64,000 nucleotides of DNA from JBAXEO01 sp964541375 (GTDB taxonomy: Bacteria > Actinomycetota > Coriobacteriia > Anaerosomatales > JAAXUF01). Location of the stretch: assembly GCA_964541375.1 (NCBI GenBank), contig CAZIPT010000002.1, positions 1 through 64,000 of the forward strand, in the 5' to 3' direction. The notes under the pieces were generated by a model, which had not been told where the DNA came from, ran no database searches, and saw only the letters and a program-made list of their open reading frames with translations. Below are positions 50,969 through 60,603 of this stretch, one piece after another; the stretch's first letter is position 1, and each line of letters begins with the position of its first letter. Position numbers and translations under genes: made by a program.

Positions 50969-52495
50969 ATGCACTTGGGCATGAGACTCGATCCAGCGCA
51001 GGCCTTTGACTCCTCGTCACGCGGGGGGAACCTGGCCACGCGCTCGGTGCGTGGGGGCATCTCGACCCTCGGGGGCCAGCTGCTGCGCACGGGGATCACG
51101 CTCGTCGGTACGGTCGTACTTGCCCGGCTGCTGACGCCGTCGGACTACGGACTCGTTGCGATGGCCGCCGTGGTCGTTGCGTTGGCTCAGCTGGTCAAGG
51201 ATGGCGGCCTGGTCACCGCAACGGTTCAGGCCAGCGACATTTCCGAGAAGCAGATCAGTTCCTTGTTCTGGGTGACTCTGGGCATCAGCACGGTGACTGG
51301 CGGAGCGGTCTTGGTTGCGGCGCCGCTCGTTGCCGCCTTCTACAAGCAGCCGGCCCTCCTGGGCGTGACCGCGGCGCTCTCGCTCACGTTCATCTTCGAT
51401 GGAATCGCCCTTCAGCAGGAAGCGCTGCTGCGAAGGCACATGCTTCTCTCATCGGTCGTCGTGTCCGATGTCGTTTCTCAGGCGATGGGCGTCGCGGTGG
51501 GCATCACGGCCGCGCTACTGGGCGCCGGCTACTGGTCGCTGGTCTTTCAGACCATGACCGCGTCCCTCATTTCGAGCGTCATCGTCATCTGGTACTGCCC
51601 CTGGATACCCGGCCGATATCGGAGAGGCACAGGATCGGGGCGCATGGTCAGGTTCGGCGGGGACATCATGGCGTTCGACATACTCACCTACTTCGGAGAC
51701 AACACCGACTACCTGCTCATCGGCAAGTTCATGGGCGCTGAGCCGCTGGGACTCTACACGCGGGCGTTTAACCTGTTCGCACTTCCGATGAGGCAAGTCC
51801 GTCGGCCGATGGGGGCGGTCGCGCTCCCGGCGCTCAGTGCGCTGAGAGAGCAGCCGGAGCGTTTCGCCGCCTACTACCGTCGCTTCGTCGAGGCCTTGGC
51901 CCTGCTCAGCGTTCCCATCGCCATCTACTGCTTCATCGAGGTGGAATTCATCATCCGAGTGCTTCTCGGCGAGCAATGGATGGGGGTCGTGCCCGTCTTT
52001 CGGATCTTCGCAGTCGCGGGCCTGTTCCAGGCGGTGGCTTCGACGCGGGGCATGATTCTCGTGGCATGTGGGTTCTCGCGTCGCTACTTGCATCTCGGAG
52101 TTGTGAGCTGCGTGGTGCGCGTCACGGGCGTGTTGATCGGACTTCCCTTTGGGATCACAGGCGTCGCCGCGTCGACGACCGCTGCGATCCTGCTCTTCCT
52201 ACCGCCATCACTGCACTACTTCATGAAGGGCACGCCTGTTCGGCCAAGGGACTTCTATCGCGCGCTGGCGAGGCCGCTGCTGTTTGGGACCGCCGCGGGC
52301 CTCGTTGGCGAAGCCGCGCTGAGGCTCATGCCCGACCGGCTCACCACACATGCCGTCGTACTCTGCCTCTTTGTGGGCGTGTATGCCGGACTGGCTTGGT
52401 CCAACCGCTCAATCCGCGAGGACGTCCGCCTCATCGCGGGCGCATGGCACACGGGCCGGCAGGAAGAGGACGCCAGAGAAGATGACCCGGCTTAG
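50969..52495 (+). CDS. Wzx-like lipid-linked oligosaccharide flippase
   Basis: A 508-residue protein with about 12-14 membrane helices of the polysaccharide transporter (MOP/Wzx, WzxC-like) type. Signature segments: RTGITLVGTVVLARLLTPSDYGLVAM at the N-terminus (the LTPxDYG motif), GRMVRFGGDIMAFDILTYFGDN, NTDYLLIGKFMGAEPLGLYTRAF and FITYRV-like middle helices. It flips the undecaprenyl-linked repeat unit across the membrane. Start ATG 50969; TTG 50966 and ATG 50981 are alternatives. An acyltransferase gene follows. Confidence 0.88.
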   Translation: MHLGMRLDPAQAFDSSSRGGNLATRSVRGGISTLGGQLLRTGITLVGTVVLARLLTPSDYGLVAMAAVVVALAQLVKDGGLVTATVQASDISEKQISSLFWVTLGISTVTGGAVLVAAPLVAAFYKQPALLGVTAALSLTFIFDGIALQQEALLRRHMLLSSVVVSDVVSQAMGVAVGITAALLGAGYWSLVFQTMTASLISSVIVIWYCPWIPGRYRRGTGSGRMVRFGGDIMAFDILTYFGDNTDYLLIGKFMGAEPLGLYTRAFNLFALPMRQVRRPMGAVALPALSALREQPERFAAYYRRFVEALALLSVPIAIYCFIEVEFIIRVLLGEQWMGVVPVFRIFAVAGLFQAVASTRGMILVACGFSRRYLHLGVVSCVVRVTGVLIGLPFGITGVAASTTAAILLFLPPSLHYFMKGTPVRPRDFYRALARPLLFGTAAGLVGEAALRLMPDRLTTHAVVLCLFVGVYAGLAWSNRSIREDVRLIAGAWHTGRQEEDAREDDPA

Positions 52496-52644
52496 ACGAT
52501 GCGAAGAGGCGCTCCAGTTCCATGTTTGGCCTGGAAGCGGCCTTGATAGATTCCTGGGCTAGCACGAGATCAAGACGCCGAAGGCCAACCGCATGGTCAG
52601 GTATGCTGGTTGGCATTGCGAACCGTCACGACTGGGGATTCCGC

Positions 52645-53748
52645 GTGCGCGACAAGTCGATTGATGCCCTGAGAGGTCTAGCGATTCTTCTCGTGGTCGC
52701 TGGTCATGCGACCGCCTTGGCGGCGGTCGTCTCCCACGGCGGTCCGGGTCTGGTCCCGTGGGATACCGGTCTATGGCTGCCGATCGCGACTGTCAACGGA
52801 CTGCCCTACCTGTTCATCTACTCGTTTCACATGCCCCTGTTTGCGTTCGTCAGCGGCTACGTTCTCCATCCACCACGCGAGGCCGCGGTTGCGGCGCAGA
52901 TCATTCGGCGGGCGCGAGCCCTGCTGGTTCCTTTCTTCGCATGGGCGCTTCTTCGACTGGTCCTCCCGTTCGGCGGAGACGGCGTTGCCTCTAACCAGGG
53001 CCTGGTCGGCTCCCTCCTCGACATCCTGCTCGGCCGCACAGGCTTGTGGTATCTCTACGCGCTCTTCATCTGCTCGGTGGTTCTGATCTGTCTGCTGAAG
53101 CTGCGAGGCATGCGCTGGCTCTTGCCTGTCTCGGCCGTGGCTGCTGCGGTCTGTGCCGCCAGTCTATGGATCCCGGACATCCTCTGGCTTGCCGAGACCC
53201 TCTGGATCTATCCGTTCGTCGTTCTCGGCTTCATGATCAGCCCGCTTAATGCCGAGTTCGTCAGTCATCGGTGGTCCCTCTTTGGAGCATGTTTGGCCGC
53301 CTATGTGGCGCTCTTCTATTTCCAGTCTCCTCTTGGCACGCTGGAACCACCCATTCGGCGTATCTCAGAGGCAGCGTTGCGCGGTACGGGATTGTCTCTC
53401 GGGTGGGTAGTCTGGCTGTTTCCGTACCTCTGCGCGACCGCAGCAGTATTGGCGCTGTATAGCCTCTACATCCGGCGAAGCGGGTGGGCGATCGACGCGC
53501 AGGCCTGGCTCGGCCGTAGAAGCCTCGGGATATACGCGATGCACGCTTCTGTGATTCGCGTGCTCCTTAGAGTCGGCGTTACGAATGTCCTGGTTCTGAT
53601 CCTCTCGGCGACCACCGTCGCGGTTCTGCTCACCCTTGTGCTTGAGCGCATACCGGGGGTAAACATGGTCTTCCTCGGCCAGAAGGGTTCTCGGCGAGAA
53701 GCACCCGACGGCCTAGACGGGCCTGTCGGTCTGTCTGGCAGCGCCTAG
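52645..53748 (+). CDS. Membrane acyltransferase family 3
   Basis: A 367-residue integral membrane O-acyltransferase from GTG 52645 (GGGGATT upstream). The family start DALRGLAILLVVAGHATA has the RGLA(I)L motif and catalytic His in GHA; FIYSFHMPLFAFVSGY and about ten membrane helices follow, ending ASVIRVLLRV. It transfers acetyl or other acyl groups to sugars of the polysaccharide on the outside or lipid-linked intermediate. It is 149 bases downstream of the flippase. A basic C-terminus ends the protein. Confidence 0.9.
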   Translation: MRDKSIDALRGLAILLVVAGHATALAAVVSHGGPGLVPWDTGLWLPIATVNGLPYLFIYSFHMPLFAFVSGYVLHPPREAAVAAQIIRRARALLVPFFAWALLRLVLPFGGDGVASNQGLVGSLLDILLGRTGLWYLYALFICSVVLICLLKLRGMRWLLPVSAVAAAVCAASLWIPDILWLAETLWIYPFVVLGFMISPLNAEFVSHRWSLFGACLAAYVALFYFQSPLGTLEPPIRRISEAALRGTGLSLGWVVWLFPYLCATAAVLALYSLYIRRSGWAIDAQAWLGRRSLGIYAMHASVIRVLLRVGVTNVLVLILSATTVAVLLTLVLERIPGVNMVFLGQKGSRREAPDGLDGPVGLSGSA

Positions 53749-53899
53749 GCGCTGCCCCATGCTCTCCGCGTACCAGTTTCCAAGCGCTCCAGGGGACGGG
53801 TCCAGTCCAAGCGCGCTTGCCGATTTGCCGGGACGGGCACGAGCCTCATCACTCTGCGACTTCATGCCGGACCAGATCACTACACATGCGTGACACCGT

Positions 53900-54790
53900 T
53901 CAGGTCTCCGTCCCACGGCGAAGCGTTCTGTACGCCTTGGTCAGAAGCGGACTCGTCTCAACGTAGTCATCGCGGGCCTCACAGAGGTGGCGTCTCAAAG
54001 CCACTCTGGCGTTCGAGGGTCCTGGGAGCGGCGGGGGGACGTCCAGCGGCCCGATGGGGGCGGCCCTGGTTCCTGCATACTGCTCCGCGATAGTGGCCAG
54101 CGATGTCCACCTGACGTTGCCCAGATCGTTTATCCAGTCGACGAGTTCAGTTATCGCGCCGTACCCGTTCCGGAAGAGGTGGTGGTGTTCCACAACGATG
54201 ATCGGACGTCCCGCGGCAACGTCTTCCACGAACTGAGATCGTTCGCTGGGGTAGCGACGCTGCAGCAGCGGAAGACCGTGATACATCCTCGTGGCCGGCA
54301 GCTGACACTCGCTGGCGGGGGGCGTCTCCCCGTCGGTCGCCTGAAGATGGCAGGAAACCGCAGCTAGAAAGCCCTGGTCCTTGAGTGCTCGCATGGCCTC
54401 GCATGAGTAGTGATCGTGCGGGAAGACCATGACGGGGTCGTAGGCCAGACCGGTCAGGCGTTTGTGTTCTTCCATTCTCCACAGGGCGGTATGCGAAAGA
54501 GCGCTGAGCTGCTGGTAGTCACTGATCGCGAACTCGTCCAGGGTGTGGTTGCATCCGTGCACGCACAGCGCGAAGTGGTCGGGGTTCTCGGCGAAGAGCC
54601 GTACGGTCTTCGGGTTGCTGCGCTTGTAGTTCCACGGGATGAAGGCGATCTCCGTGAAGAAGCGGTGGGCCTTCATCTCTTGGAGGAGTTCTTCGTAGTT
54701 GAAACAGCCGTAGTTTGGCCTGAGCATTGGGTCGTCGATGATCAGGCAGGCCAGTGTCTCGCTCGTACCGTCGGCGTCGCGCGCGGTCAC
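53900..54790 (-). CDS. Polysaccharide-deacetylase-like protein
   Basis: A 296-residue soluble protein with the metal-motif layout of NodB-like enzymes: LIIDDPMLRPNYG (two Asp), then CVHGCNHT (HxxxH type), and later VFPHDH and VEHHHLF histidine segments. It is a different subfamily from the enzyme at 42.7 kb and may act on a sugar or unknown acyl group. The gene overlaps the acetyltransferase-like gene by four bases, giving one translationally coupled unit on the minus strand, divergent from the FkbH gene. Confidence 0.75.
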   Translation of the reverse strand: MTARDADGTSETLACLIIDDPMLRPNYGCFNYEELLQEMKAHRFFTEIAFIPWNYKRSNPKTVRLFAENPDHFALCVHGCNHTLDEFAISDYQQLSALSHTALWRMEEHKRLTGLAYDPVMVFPHDHYSCEAMRALKDQGFLAAVSCHLQATDGETPPASECQLPATRMYHGLPLLQRRYPSERSQFVEDVAAGRPIIVVEHHHLFRNGYGAITELVDWINDLGNVRWTSLATIAEQYAGTRAAPIGPLDVPPPLPGPSNARVALRRHLCEARDDYVETSPLLTKAYRTLRRGTET

Positions 54791-55266
54791 AGTGGCACCA
54801 AGCCCCGCTTGAACTCATCGTACTCACCGTCGAGGGTCAGAGGCACTGTCACCCGGGCGATGGGCTTTGCGGGAGACCCTGACACGAACGTGAAAGGCGG
54901 GACATCACGGGAAACGACTGAACCGGCGCCGACCACAGACCCCTCTCCGAGAGTCAATGTGCGCTCGTTGGCTGCGACGACGCAGTTCGGACCGATCCAA
55001 ACGTTGGGCCCGATGACGATTCTTCCAGGCTTGCGAAGATGGCAGGTGATGATCGACCGCAAGACGAGCTGTGCACCGTCGTGAATCTCGACCAACTCCG
55101 GAAACTCGTTCTCAAGGTAGACCTGATCACCAATGAACACCGTACCGTGGATTTTCACCCCTCTGAGCTTGTGCAGGAAGGGTCTGAAGCTCGTGGCTCC
55201 CGGGGCGAACTGGGCTATGATGTGGAGGAAGCGATTTGCAGCTCTCCGGGCAAGCGACTTTCGCAT
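54787..55266 (-). CDS. Left-handed beta-helix (hexapeptide) acyltransferase
   Basis: A 159-residue protein from ATG 55266 (GAG-rich upstream; ATG 55293 is an alternative). The repeats IHGTVFIGDQVYLENEF, GPNVWIGPNCVVAAN and GEGSVVGAGSVVSRDVPPFTFVSGSPAKPIA form the hexapeptide beta-helix with the closing SPAKPI block seen in O- and N-acetyltransferases. It likely acylates a sugar nucleotide or glycan. Coupled to a deacetylase-like gene, so acyl turnover is suggested. Confidence 0.86.
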   Translation of the reverse strand: MRKSLARRAANRFLHIIAQFAPGATSFRPFLHKLRGVKIHGTVFIGDQVYLENEFPELVEIHDGAQLVLRSIITCHLRKPGRIVIGPNVWIGPNCVVAANERTLTLGEGSVVGAGSVVSRDVPPFTFVSGSPAKPIARVTVPLTLDGEYDEFKRGLVPL

Positions 55267-55368
55267 GCTGCTCTCAGAATCCCCCTCTTGCATCGCTTTG
55301 AGCTGCCACTAGTGTACATGACTGGTCTCGTGAGATGACCTGACTTGAGCCCGAGAGGTTGATGGCGG

Positions 55369-57204
55369 ATGAGGGCCGGTGACCTGGACAAAGCGCTGTC
55401 AGCGAACTCACTTGTCGAGGTTCGCGAGTCGCTTCGCCCGAGGCGCGGACCCTTGGCGTTTTCCGATCTCAAGCGGCTGACGCAGCATATGCGATCCCTC
55501 GACGATCAACTCAACCCGGTCAGGGTCGCCATTGTTCGAACGTACACGACTGAGCTACTGCGCCCCTACTGGGAGTTCGAGAGCCTGTTGAACGGTCTTG
55601 CTCTCACCTTGCACGAGGCGCCGTACGGCATGGTCGTTCAAGAGGCGATACCTGACGGCGGCATAGCCTCCTTCGAGCCCGACACGGTCTTCCTCATGCT
55701 GCAGTGGGGTGATCTTGACCCTCGGCTTGCCGGAAGCGTCAGCGAGTTCACCGATGAGGAGCGGCGTGCCATCGTGCAGTCCGCTGCCGATTCGGCGGTC
55801 AGTCTGCTGTCGGCCTACCGCCACGTCGTCAGCTGCCCGCTGGTTCTGTCCGTGTTGCCGAGTCTCCTCCCGGTCGAACTGGGGATGTGCGACGTTTCCG
55901 CACCTTTGTCGGAGCGTCTTCTCCACGGTGAGTTGCTCCGAGCCGTCGCCGTTGCGTTGCGTGAATCGGTCCCCGACGCGTACCTCGCAGATATCGACGA
56001 AGTGGTGACCGAGGTCGGCCGGGAAGACATGTTCGACCTTCGGATGTGGCACCAGGGCAGGTTTCCCTTCACTGTCCACGGTGCCCAGGCTGTGGTGCGA
56101 TCCCTCGCCCGGTACCTCGTGCTCATGACCTCAGCCAGAGTCAAATGCGTTGTGGTGGATGCCGACAACACACTCTGGGGCGGCATCGTCGGCGAGGACG
56201 GCGTCGAAGGAATCGCGCTGGGGCCCGAGTATCCCGGCAATGTGTACGTGACTTTCCAGCGCAGACTTGCGGAACTCCGGCACCGGGGGCTCTTGCTTGG
56301 CCTGTGCAGCAAGAACAACCCTGATGACGTACGCGAAGTACTGAGTGACCACCCGAGCCAGGTTCTGCGCGAGGACGACTTCGCGGCGATCCGCGCGAAC
56401 TGGGAGGACAAATCGGAGAACCTGGCCGCGATGGCTGCTGAACTCAGGCTGGGGCTGGATTCGTTCATGTTCATCGACGACAGCCCTCAGGAGTGCCTCG
56501 CCATGCGCACCCGACTGCCCGAGGTGACCACGGTCTGTCTGCCAAGCCACATCGACGATCTGCCCTTCCTCGTCGACGACCTGCCTCAGCTCCAAGTGCT
56601 GAGTCTCACCGCCGAGGACAGCGAGCGCGCTGACATGTATGTGAGCGAGCGCCATCGCCGCGAGATCGCCTCGACGGCCCGCACGGTGGAAGAGTACCTG
56701 TCGACGCTGAAGATGAAGATGTCCGTCGGCTTCGACGACCTCTCTCGAGTGCCCCGGCTCGCCCAGCTGACCCAGAAGACCAACCAATTCAATCTCACGA
56801 CGAAGCGCTACTCCGAGTCAACGATGGCGCAGCTCGTCGAGGACCCAAGCGTTCTGGTCGCCCATTTCGCGCTTTCAGACGTCTTTGGTGAGAGCGGAAT
56901 CGTAGGTCTGGGCGTTGTCCGACTCTCGCCCCCCGTTGCGGAGTTCGACACCTTCCTTCTCTCGTGTCGGGTGATCGGTCGCACCGCGGAGACAGCTTTC
57001 CTCAATGAGATTCTGGCTCGCCTCTCTGATTTGGGGGTCCGGACGGTCCACGGTGCCTATACCCCCACCCCCAAGAACGCTCTGGCCGCGAGCTTCTGGA
57101 CCGATCAGGGATTCTCGGAGGACAGCCCGGGCTGCTTTGAGCTCGATCTGACGACGTGGAAGCCCTCGCCGACTCCAGCCATCGCCGTCATTGCCCCTGG
57201 CTAG
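55369..57204 (+). CDS. FkbH-like HAD protein with N-terminal SGNH-like and C-terminal GNAT domains
   Basis: A 611-residue three-domain protein. Residues 50-230 match the N-terminal SGNH-like half of FkbH-type proteins (RVAIVRTYTTELL, FEPDTVFLMLQW). The HAD phosphatase core has D264 and D266 in VVDADNTLWGG, the FkbH signature, and SKNNPDDV and DDSPQECL. The last 150 residues form a GNAT-like domain (NQFNLTTKRYSE). In known pathways FkbH proteins take 1,3-bisphosphoglycerate and load a glyceryl unit on an acyl carrier protein. The next gene is an acyl carrier protein. The gene is divergent from the deacetylase/acyltransferase pair. Confidence 0.9.
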   Translation: MRAGDLDKALSANSLVEVRESLRPRRGPLAFSDLKRLTQHMRSLDDQLNPVRVAIVRTYTTELLRPYWEFESLLNGLALTLHEAPYGMVVQEAIPDGGIASFEPDTVFLMLQWGDLDPRLAGSVSEFTDEERRAIVQSAADSAVSLLSAYRHVVSCPLVLSVLPSLLPVELGMCDVSAPLSERLLHGELLRAVAVALRESVPDAYLADIDEVVTEVGREDMFDLRMWHQGRFPFTVHGAQAVVRSLARYLVLMTSARVKCVVVDADNTLWGGIVGEDGVEGIALGPEYPGNVYVTFQRRLAELRHRGLLLGLCSKNNPDDVREVLSDHPSQVLREDDFAAIRANWEDKSENLAAMAAELRLGLDSFMFIDDSPQECLAMRTRLPEVTTVCLPSHIDDLPFLVDDLPQLQVLSLTAEDSERADMYVSERHRREIASTARTVEEYLSTLKMKMSVGFDDLSRVPRLAQLTQKTNQFNLTTKRYSESTMAQLVEDPSVLVAHFALSDVFGESGIVGLGVVRLSPPVAEFDTFLLSCRVIGRTAETAFLNEILARLSDLGVRTVHGAYTPTPKNALAASFWTDQGFSEDSPGCFELDLTTWKPSPTPAIAVIAPG

Positions 57205-57313
57205 AGGTCGCGCGACAATGGATGGCCGCCGGTGGCGCGGCGAGGCACGGCCATGACCAGCCAGAAGACCGGTTTCCCTGGGCCTTTGCCTAGGCACGTT
57301 GGAAGGGACTCGC

Positions 57314-57556
57314 ATGAGTAGTAGCGATCGCGCTCGCGAACTGATCGCGTCGACCTTTGACCTGCCGGTCGAAGAGGTGACGCTCGAAGGCACGGACTCA
57401 ACCGTGCCCGGATGGGACTCGTTCGGACATGTCACCCTGATGATGGCCTTGGAGGAGGCCGTCGGGGAGACTATCGACGCCGCCGAGATGGGCAAGCTGA
57501 CTTCGGTCGCGGCAATCGCCGACTTCCTCGGGAAGAGCAGTTCTGACTCGAGGTAA
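57314..57556 (+). CDS. Acyl carrier protein
   Basis: An 80-residue discrete acyl carrier protein from ATG 57314 (GGAAGGG upstream). The phosphopantetheine attachment serine is in GWDSFGHV, and the helix pattern (TFDLPVEEVTLEG, LMMALEEAVGETIDAAEM) is that of a PKS/NRPS or FkbH-associated carrier. It is the likely partner that receives the glyceryl group from the FkbH-like protein and presents it to a transferase. Confidence 0.92.
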   Translation: MSSSDRARELIASTFDLPVEEVTLEGTDSTVPGWDSFGHVTLMMALEEAVGETIDAAEMGKLTSVAAIADFLGKSSSDSR

Positions 57557-57608
57557 CGGGCGACAGGCTCTAGGAGCGCACCTGAATCGCGAATCTGAGG
57601 GGGTCTCG

Positions 57609-59306
57609 TTGGGCGAGTACCGGCTAGATGTGAGACTCGAGAATCCTGGACTGTGGACCCGGGTCGACGGGGTCGCGGCCCGCGGGCGCGCGTTCCTAGA
57701 CGGTCGTCTGCTGGATGCACACGCAATCGCCGAGCTGTTCAGTGGCCAAGGAAGCGCGGACCAGGTGATTGACCTCGCACGAAGTCTCACCGGCCACTAC
57801 GCGGTACTGAGCGACGCCGAGGCTCTTCCCTACGCGATCGTGGACTCAGCGCGGAGTTTCCCGCTCTTCTTCAACGAGACACCATCGGCGCTTGTCGTCT
57901 CGGACACCCCCTATGCCACACTTCAGGCCGGTGAATCGGCCGCCCCGCGGGAAGACTCCTTGGTCGACTTCGCCTACTGCGGCTACGTGTCGGGAGCCCG
58001 GACGCTCGTCGGTGAAGTCAAGCAGGTGCCGGCCGGGACGATCCTCCTTGTTGGCGGGGGGGAGAACCGCGCGCGTGGTGCGAAGCTGGTACCGTTCGAC
58101 GTGTTCGTCCCGTCTATCGAGGGAGATCCGGGCAAGAGCGACTCGGAGCTTCACGCGCTCATGCGCGAATCGATGTCCGCGGCCGTGGATCGTCTCATCA
58201 CGATCGCCGGTGGAAGAACCATCGCACTGGCGTTGAGCGGCGGCTACGACAGCAGGCTGCTCGCGATGCTGCTCAAGGAGAAGGGCTACGACGCAGTCCT
58301 CTGCTTCTGCTATGGCAAGGACGGGAACTCCGAGTCCGTGATCAGTCGGCCCGTCGCCGAGGAGCTGGGGTTCCCTTGGGAGTTCATCCGCTTCGACGAG
58401 TCGACTTGGGCGTCCTGGGTTCGTTCGAGTGAGTGGCAAGAGTATGTGCAGATGGCGCACCTGGGGGTCTCGCTGCCGCTCGTACAGGCGTGGGGCGGCG
58501 TCCTGGGGCTTCGGTCCGCCGGAGTGCTGCCTGACGACGCGGTGTTCGTACCGGGCATGCTGGGCGGGGGATGTCTCGCAGGCAAGTACTCGCGCCGCGA
58601 CCTGCTCGACCACGCACCCGGAGACCGTCTGCGTGCGGCCCACGCCATCGTCAACGACCTCTACAACCTCTGGTGGGATGAGCCTGCGCGCTCGTTGCAC
58701 CTCGAGTCGGCTCCGATGCGGATTGCAGACGATCTTGCGGTGCCGGGGTTGGGGGAGTGGGAGGCCGACTGCTCGGCGTATGAGTACTGGCGCTTCAGCC
58801 AGTACAACCTGGGGTTCCTCGCCAACGATTCTCGTGTGTACGAGTACTGGGGATATGACTGGTGGATGCCGTTCGCGGACAAGGCTCACGTCTCGATCTG
58901 GCAGCACGTGCCCTATGCGAGGCGTATCGGCATGGGTCTCTACGCTGACTTCGTCACCGACTACATGCCTGACGCACTCGGAGTCCGCGACGACAGCGTG
59001 TTGCGGCTCAAGCGAGGCAGCGGCTCGGCGGACCTCATCGAGGCGAAGACCATCGCGAGCGTGCTGAGACGGTTTGCCAGGAATCTCGACCGGGGCGGCC
59101 ACGCGCGTGCGATCCGAGACCGGCTCCGCGGGCCGCAGGCCAAGCTGGACAATGCGTACTACTCTCATCCGCTGGGGTGGTGGGGTGTTGTCGACAAGTC
59201 TCAGTTCGATCGCCAATTCACGGGAGCCGAGAGTATCTACTCTTTCATGACTCAACAGATGCTTGCCGACCGATACGGGTGGTCGAGGGAGAGGGTCGCC
59301 GAGTGA
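57609..59306 (+). CDS. Asparagine-synthetase-like amidotransferase lacking a glutaminase nucleophile
   Basis: A 565-residue AsnB-like protein from TTG 57609 (GAGGGGG upstream). Residues 1-190 have the N-terminal nucleophile fold but no catalytic Cys after Met (MGEYRL), so it cannot hydrolyse glutamine. The C-terminal half has the ATP-pyrophosphatase SGGYDS motif (after ALAL), which should adenylate a carboxylate. In the context of FkbH and acyl carrier protein it may form an amide between an acyl group and a sugar amine using ammonia or an amine, but no such reaction is established. Related to AsnB proteins in polysaccharide loci. Confidence 0.84.
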   Translation: MGEYRLDVRLENPGLWTRVDGVAARGRAFLDGRLLDAHAIAELFSGQGSADQVIDLARSLTGHYAVLSDAEALPYAIVDSARSFPLFFNETPSALVVSDTPYATLQAGESAAPREDSLVDFAYCGYVSGARTLVGEVKQVPAGTILLVGGGENRARGAKLVPFDVFVPSIEGDPGKSDSELHALMRESMSAAVDRLITIAGGRTIALALSGGYDSRLLAMLLKEKGYDAVLCFCYGKDGNSESVISRPVAEELGFPWEFIRFDESTWASWVRSSEWQEYVQMAHLGVSLPLVQAWGGVLGLRSAGVLPDDAVFVPGMLGGGCLAGKYSRRDLLDHAPGDRLRAAHAIVNDLYNLWWDEPARSLHLESAPMRIADDLAVPGLGEWEADCSAYEYWRFSQYNLGFLANDSRVYEYWGYDWWMPFADKAHVSIWQHVPYARRIGMGLYADFVTDYMPDALGVRDDSVLRLKRGSGSADLIEAKTIASVLRRFARNLDRGGHARAIRDRLRGPQAKLDNAYYSHPLGWWGVVDKSQFDRQFTGAESIYSFMTQQMLADRYGWSRERVAE

Positions 59307-59383
59307 TCCGAACGGTCGCGGCGGCCGCCTCGCGTTCGACAAGAGGGCATCGTGGTGGATCGAACACCTTTGAGGAGCGCTAA

Positions 59384-60493
59384 GTGCGTATCGTGCATAT
59401 CGGCAGCAAAGGTATCCCGTCGACAGGCGGCACTGAACGCGTCGTCGAGGCCATCGCCGTGCGGCATGCGCGCGCCCAAGATGTCACCGTGTACGGCAGG
59501 GCGGACGTATGTTCCACGGGGACGCATCGCAACGTCAGGGTGATTGCGTTCCGAGTGCCTCGCAACAAGTTCCTTGGACCTATCTGGCTTGTATTGGCCT
59601 CGACACTGCACGCACTGTTCACCCAGAAAGCCAGTCTTGCGCACGTCCACGGCGCCGAGAACGCCTTTGTCCTGCCGTTGCTGAAGACTCGCTTCCCCGT
59701 CGTCACCACCAACCACGGGCCGGCCTACGCGCGAGCGAAGTGGGGTCGGCTCGCGAGCGCACTCATCCGGTCGACCGAGCGCGGCTCGGTTGTGCGAGCA
59801 GACGCCGCCACAGCCGTTGCCGAGCGCGATGCCCTTGAGCTCTCGGAACGCTACGGGGTAGAGGTGCTGAGCATCCCCAACGGGGTCGATGAGGACACTC
59901 GTCCCGACGACGCCGCGGCCCAGAAGATGCTCGCCGAACTCGGGCTTGAGCGCGGCCGGTTCGCGATGTTTGCAGCTGCGCGCGTCGACCCCACGAAGGG
60001 CTGCCTCGACCTGTTGGGTGCGTGGAGGATTCTGGGCTGCCCGATGCCGCTTCTGGTGGTCGGCGATCTGTGGCACGCGCCGGGCCACGAGGCTGAGCTG
60101 CGCGAAGCCGCCGACGGGATGGCCGTGCATTTCGTCCCACGGATCGGGGACAAGGCGCTTGTCTTTGGATTGGTCGCAGCCGCGGATGTCTTCGTCTTTC
60201 CTTCCACGGTCGAGGCGATGTCGATGATGCTCCTGGAGGCGACAGCTCTGAGTGTTCCCGTACTGGCGAGCGATATTCCGGAGAACACGGACGTTCTGCC
60301 CGACAGAGAGTGGTTCTTCACCTCGGGCGACGCGTCGGATCTGGCTCGGGCATATGCGGCCCTGAAGCTCGAGCCAGACGACGCGGTGCGCGCGCGTTGT
60401 GAAAGCCGAGCGAGCTACGTTCGAAGCCGCTACTCCTGGGATCGCATCGCTGATGAATACCAGGTCGTATACGATTGTGTAGCGCGTGCGTAA
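59384..60493 (+). CDS. Glycosyltransferase family 4
   Basis: A 369-residue GT4 enzyme from GTG 59384. Start MRIVHIGSKGIPSTGGTERVVE carries the GG turn; donor-domain markers are SIPNGVDEDTRPDD, ARVDPTKGCLDLLGAW and FPSTVEAMSMMLLEATALSVPVLASDIPEN with the E-x7-E pair of GT4. Same strand and close order as the FkbH/ACP/AsnB-like genes, so likely the same operon. Donor and acceptor unknown. Confidence 0.9.
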   Translation: MRIVHIGSKGIPSTGGTERVVEAIAVRHARAQDVTVYGRADVCSTGTHRNVRVIAFRVPRNKFLGPIWLVLASTLHALFTQKASLAHVHGAENAFVLPLLKTRFPVVTTNHGPAYARAKWGRLASALIRSTERGSVVRADAATAVAERDALELSERYGVEVLSIPNGVDEDTRPDDAAAQKMLAELGLERGRFAMFAAARVDPTKGCLDLLGAWRILGCPMPLLVVGDLWHAPGHEAELREAADGMAVHFVPRIGDKALVFGLVAAADVFVFPSTVEAMSMMLLEATALSVPVLASDIPENTDVLPDREWFFTSGDASDLARAYAALKLEPDDAVRARCESRASYVRSRYSWDRIADEYQVVYDCVARA

Positions 60494-60603
60494 GGGCGCC
60501 AACACATCGCGTTGGCACAGACACGTCGGGGAGGGCGCAAGCGGAGACGATGCCGTTTCCGGGTCGCGCGTCGTCACTCCGACGAAGGACAAGGGCGGGA
60601 ACC

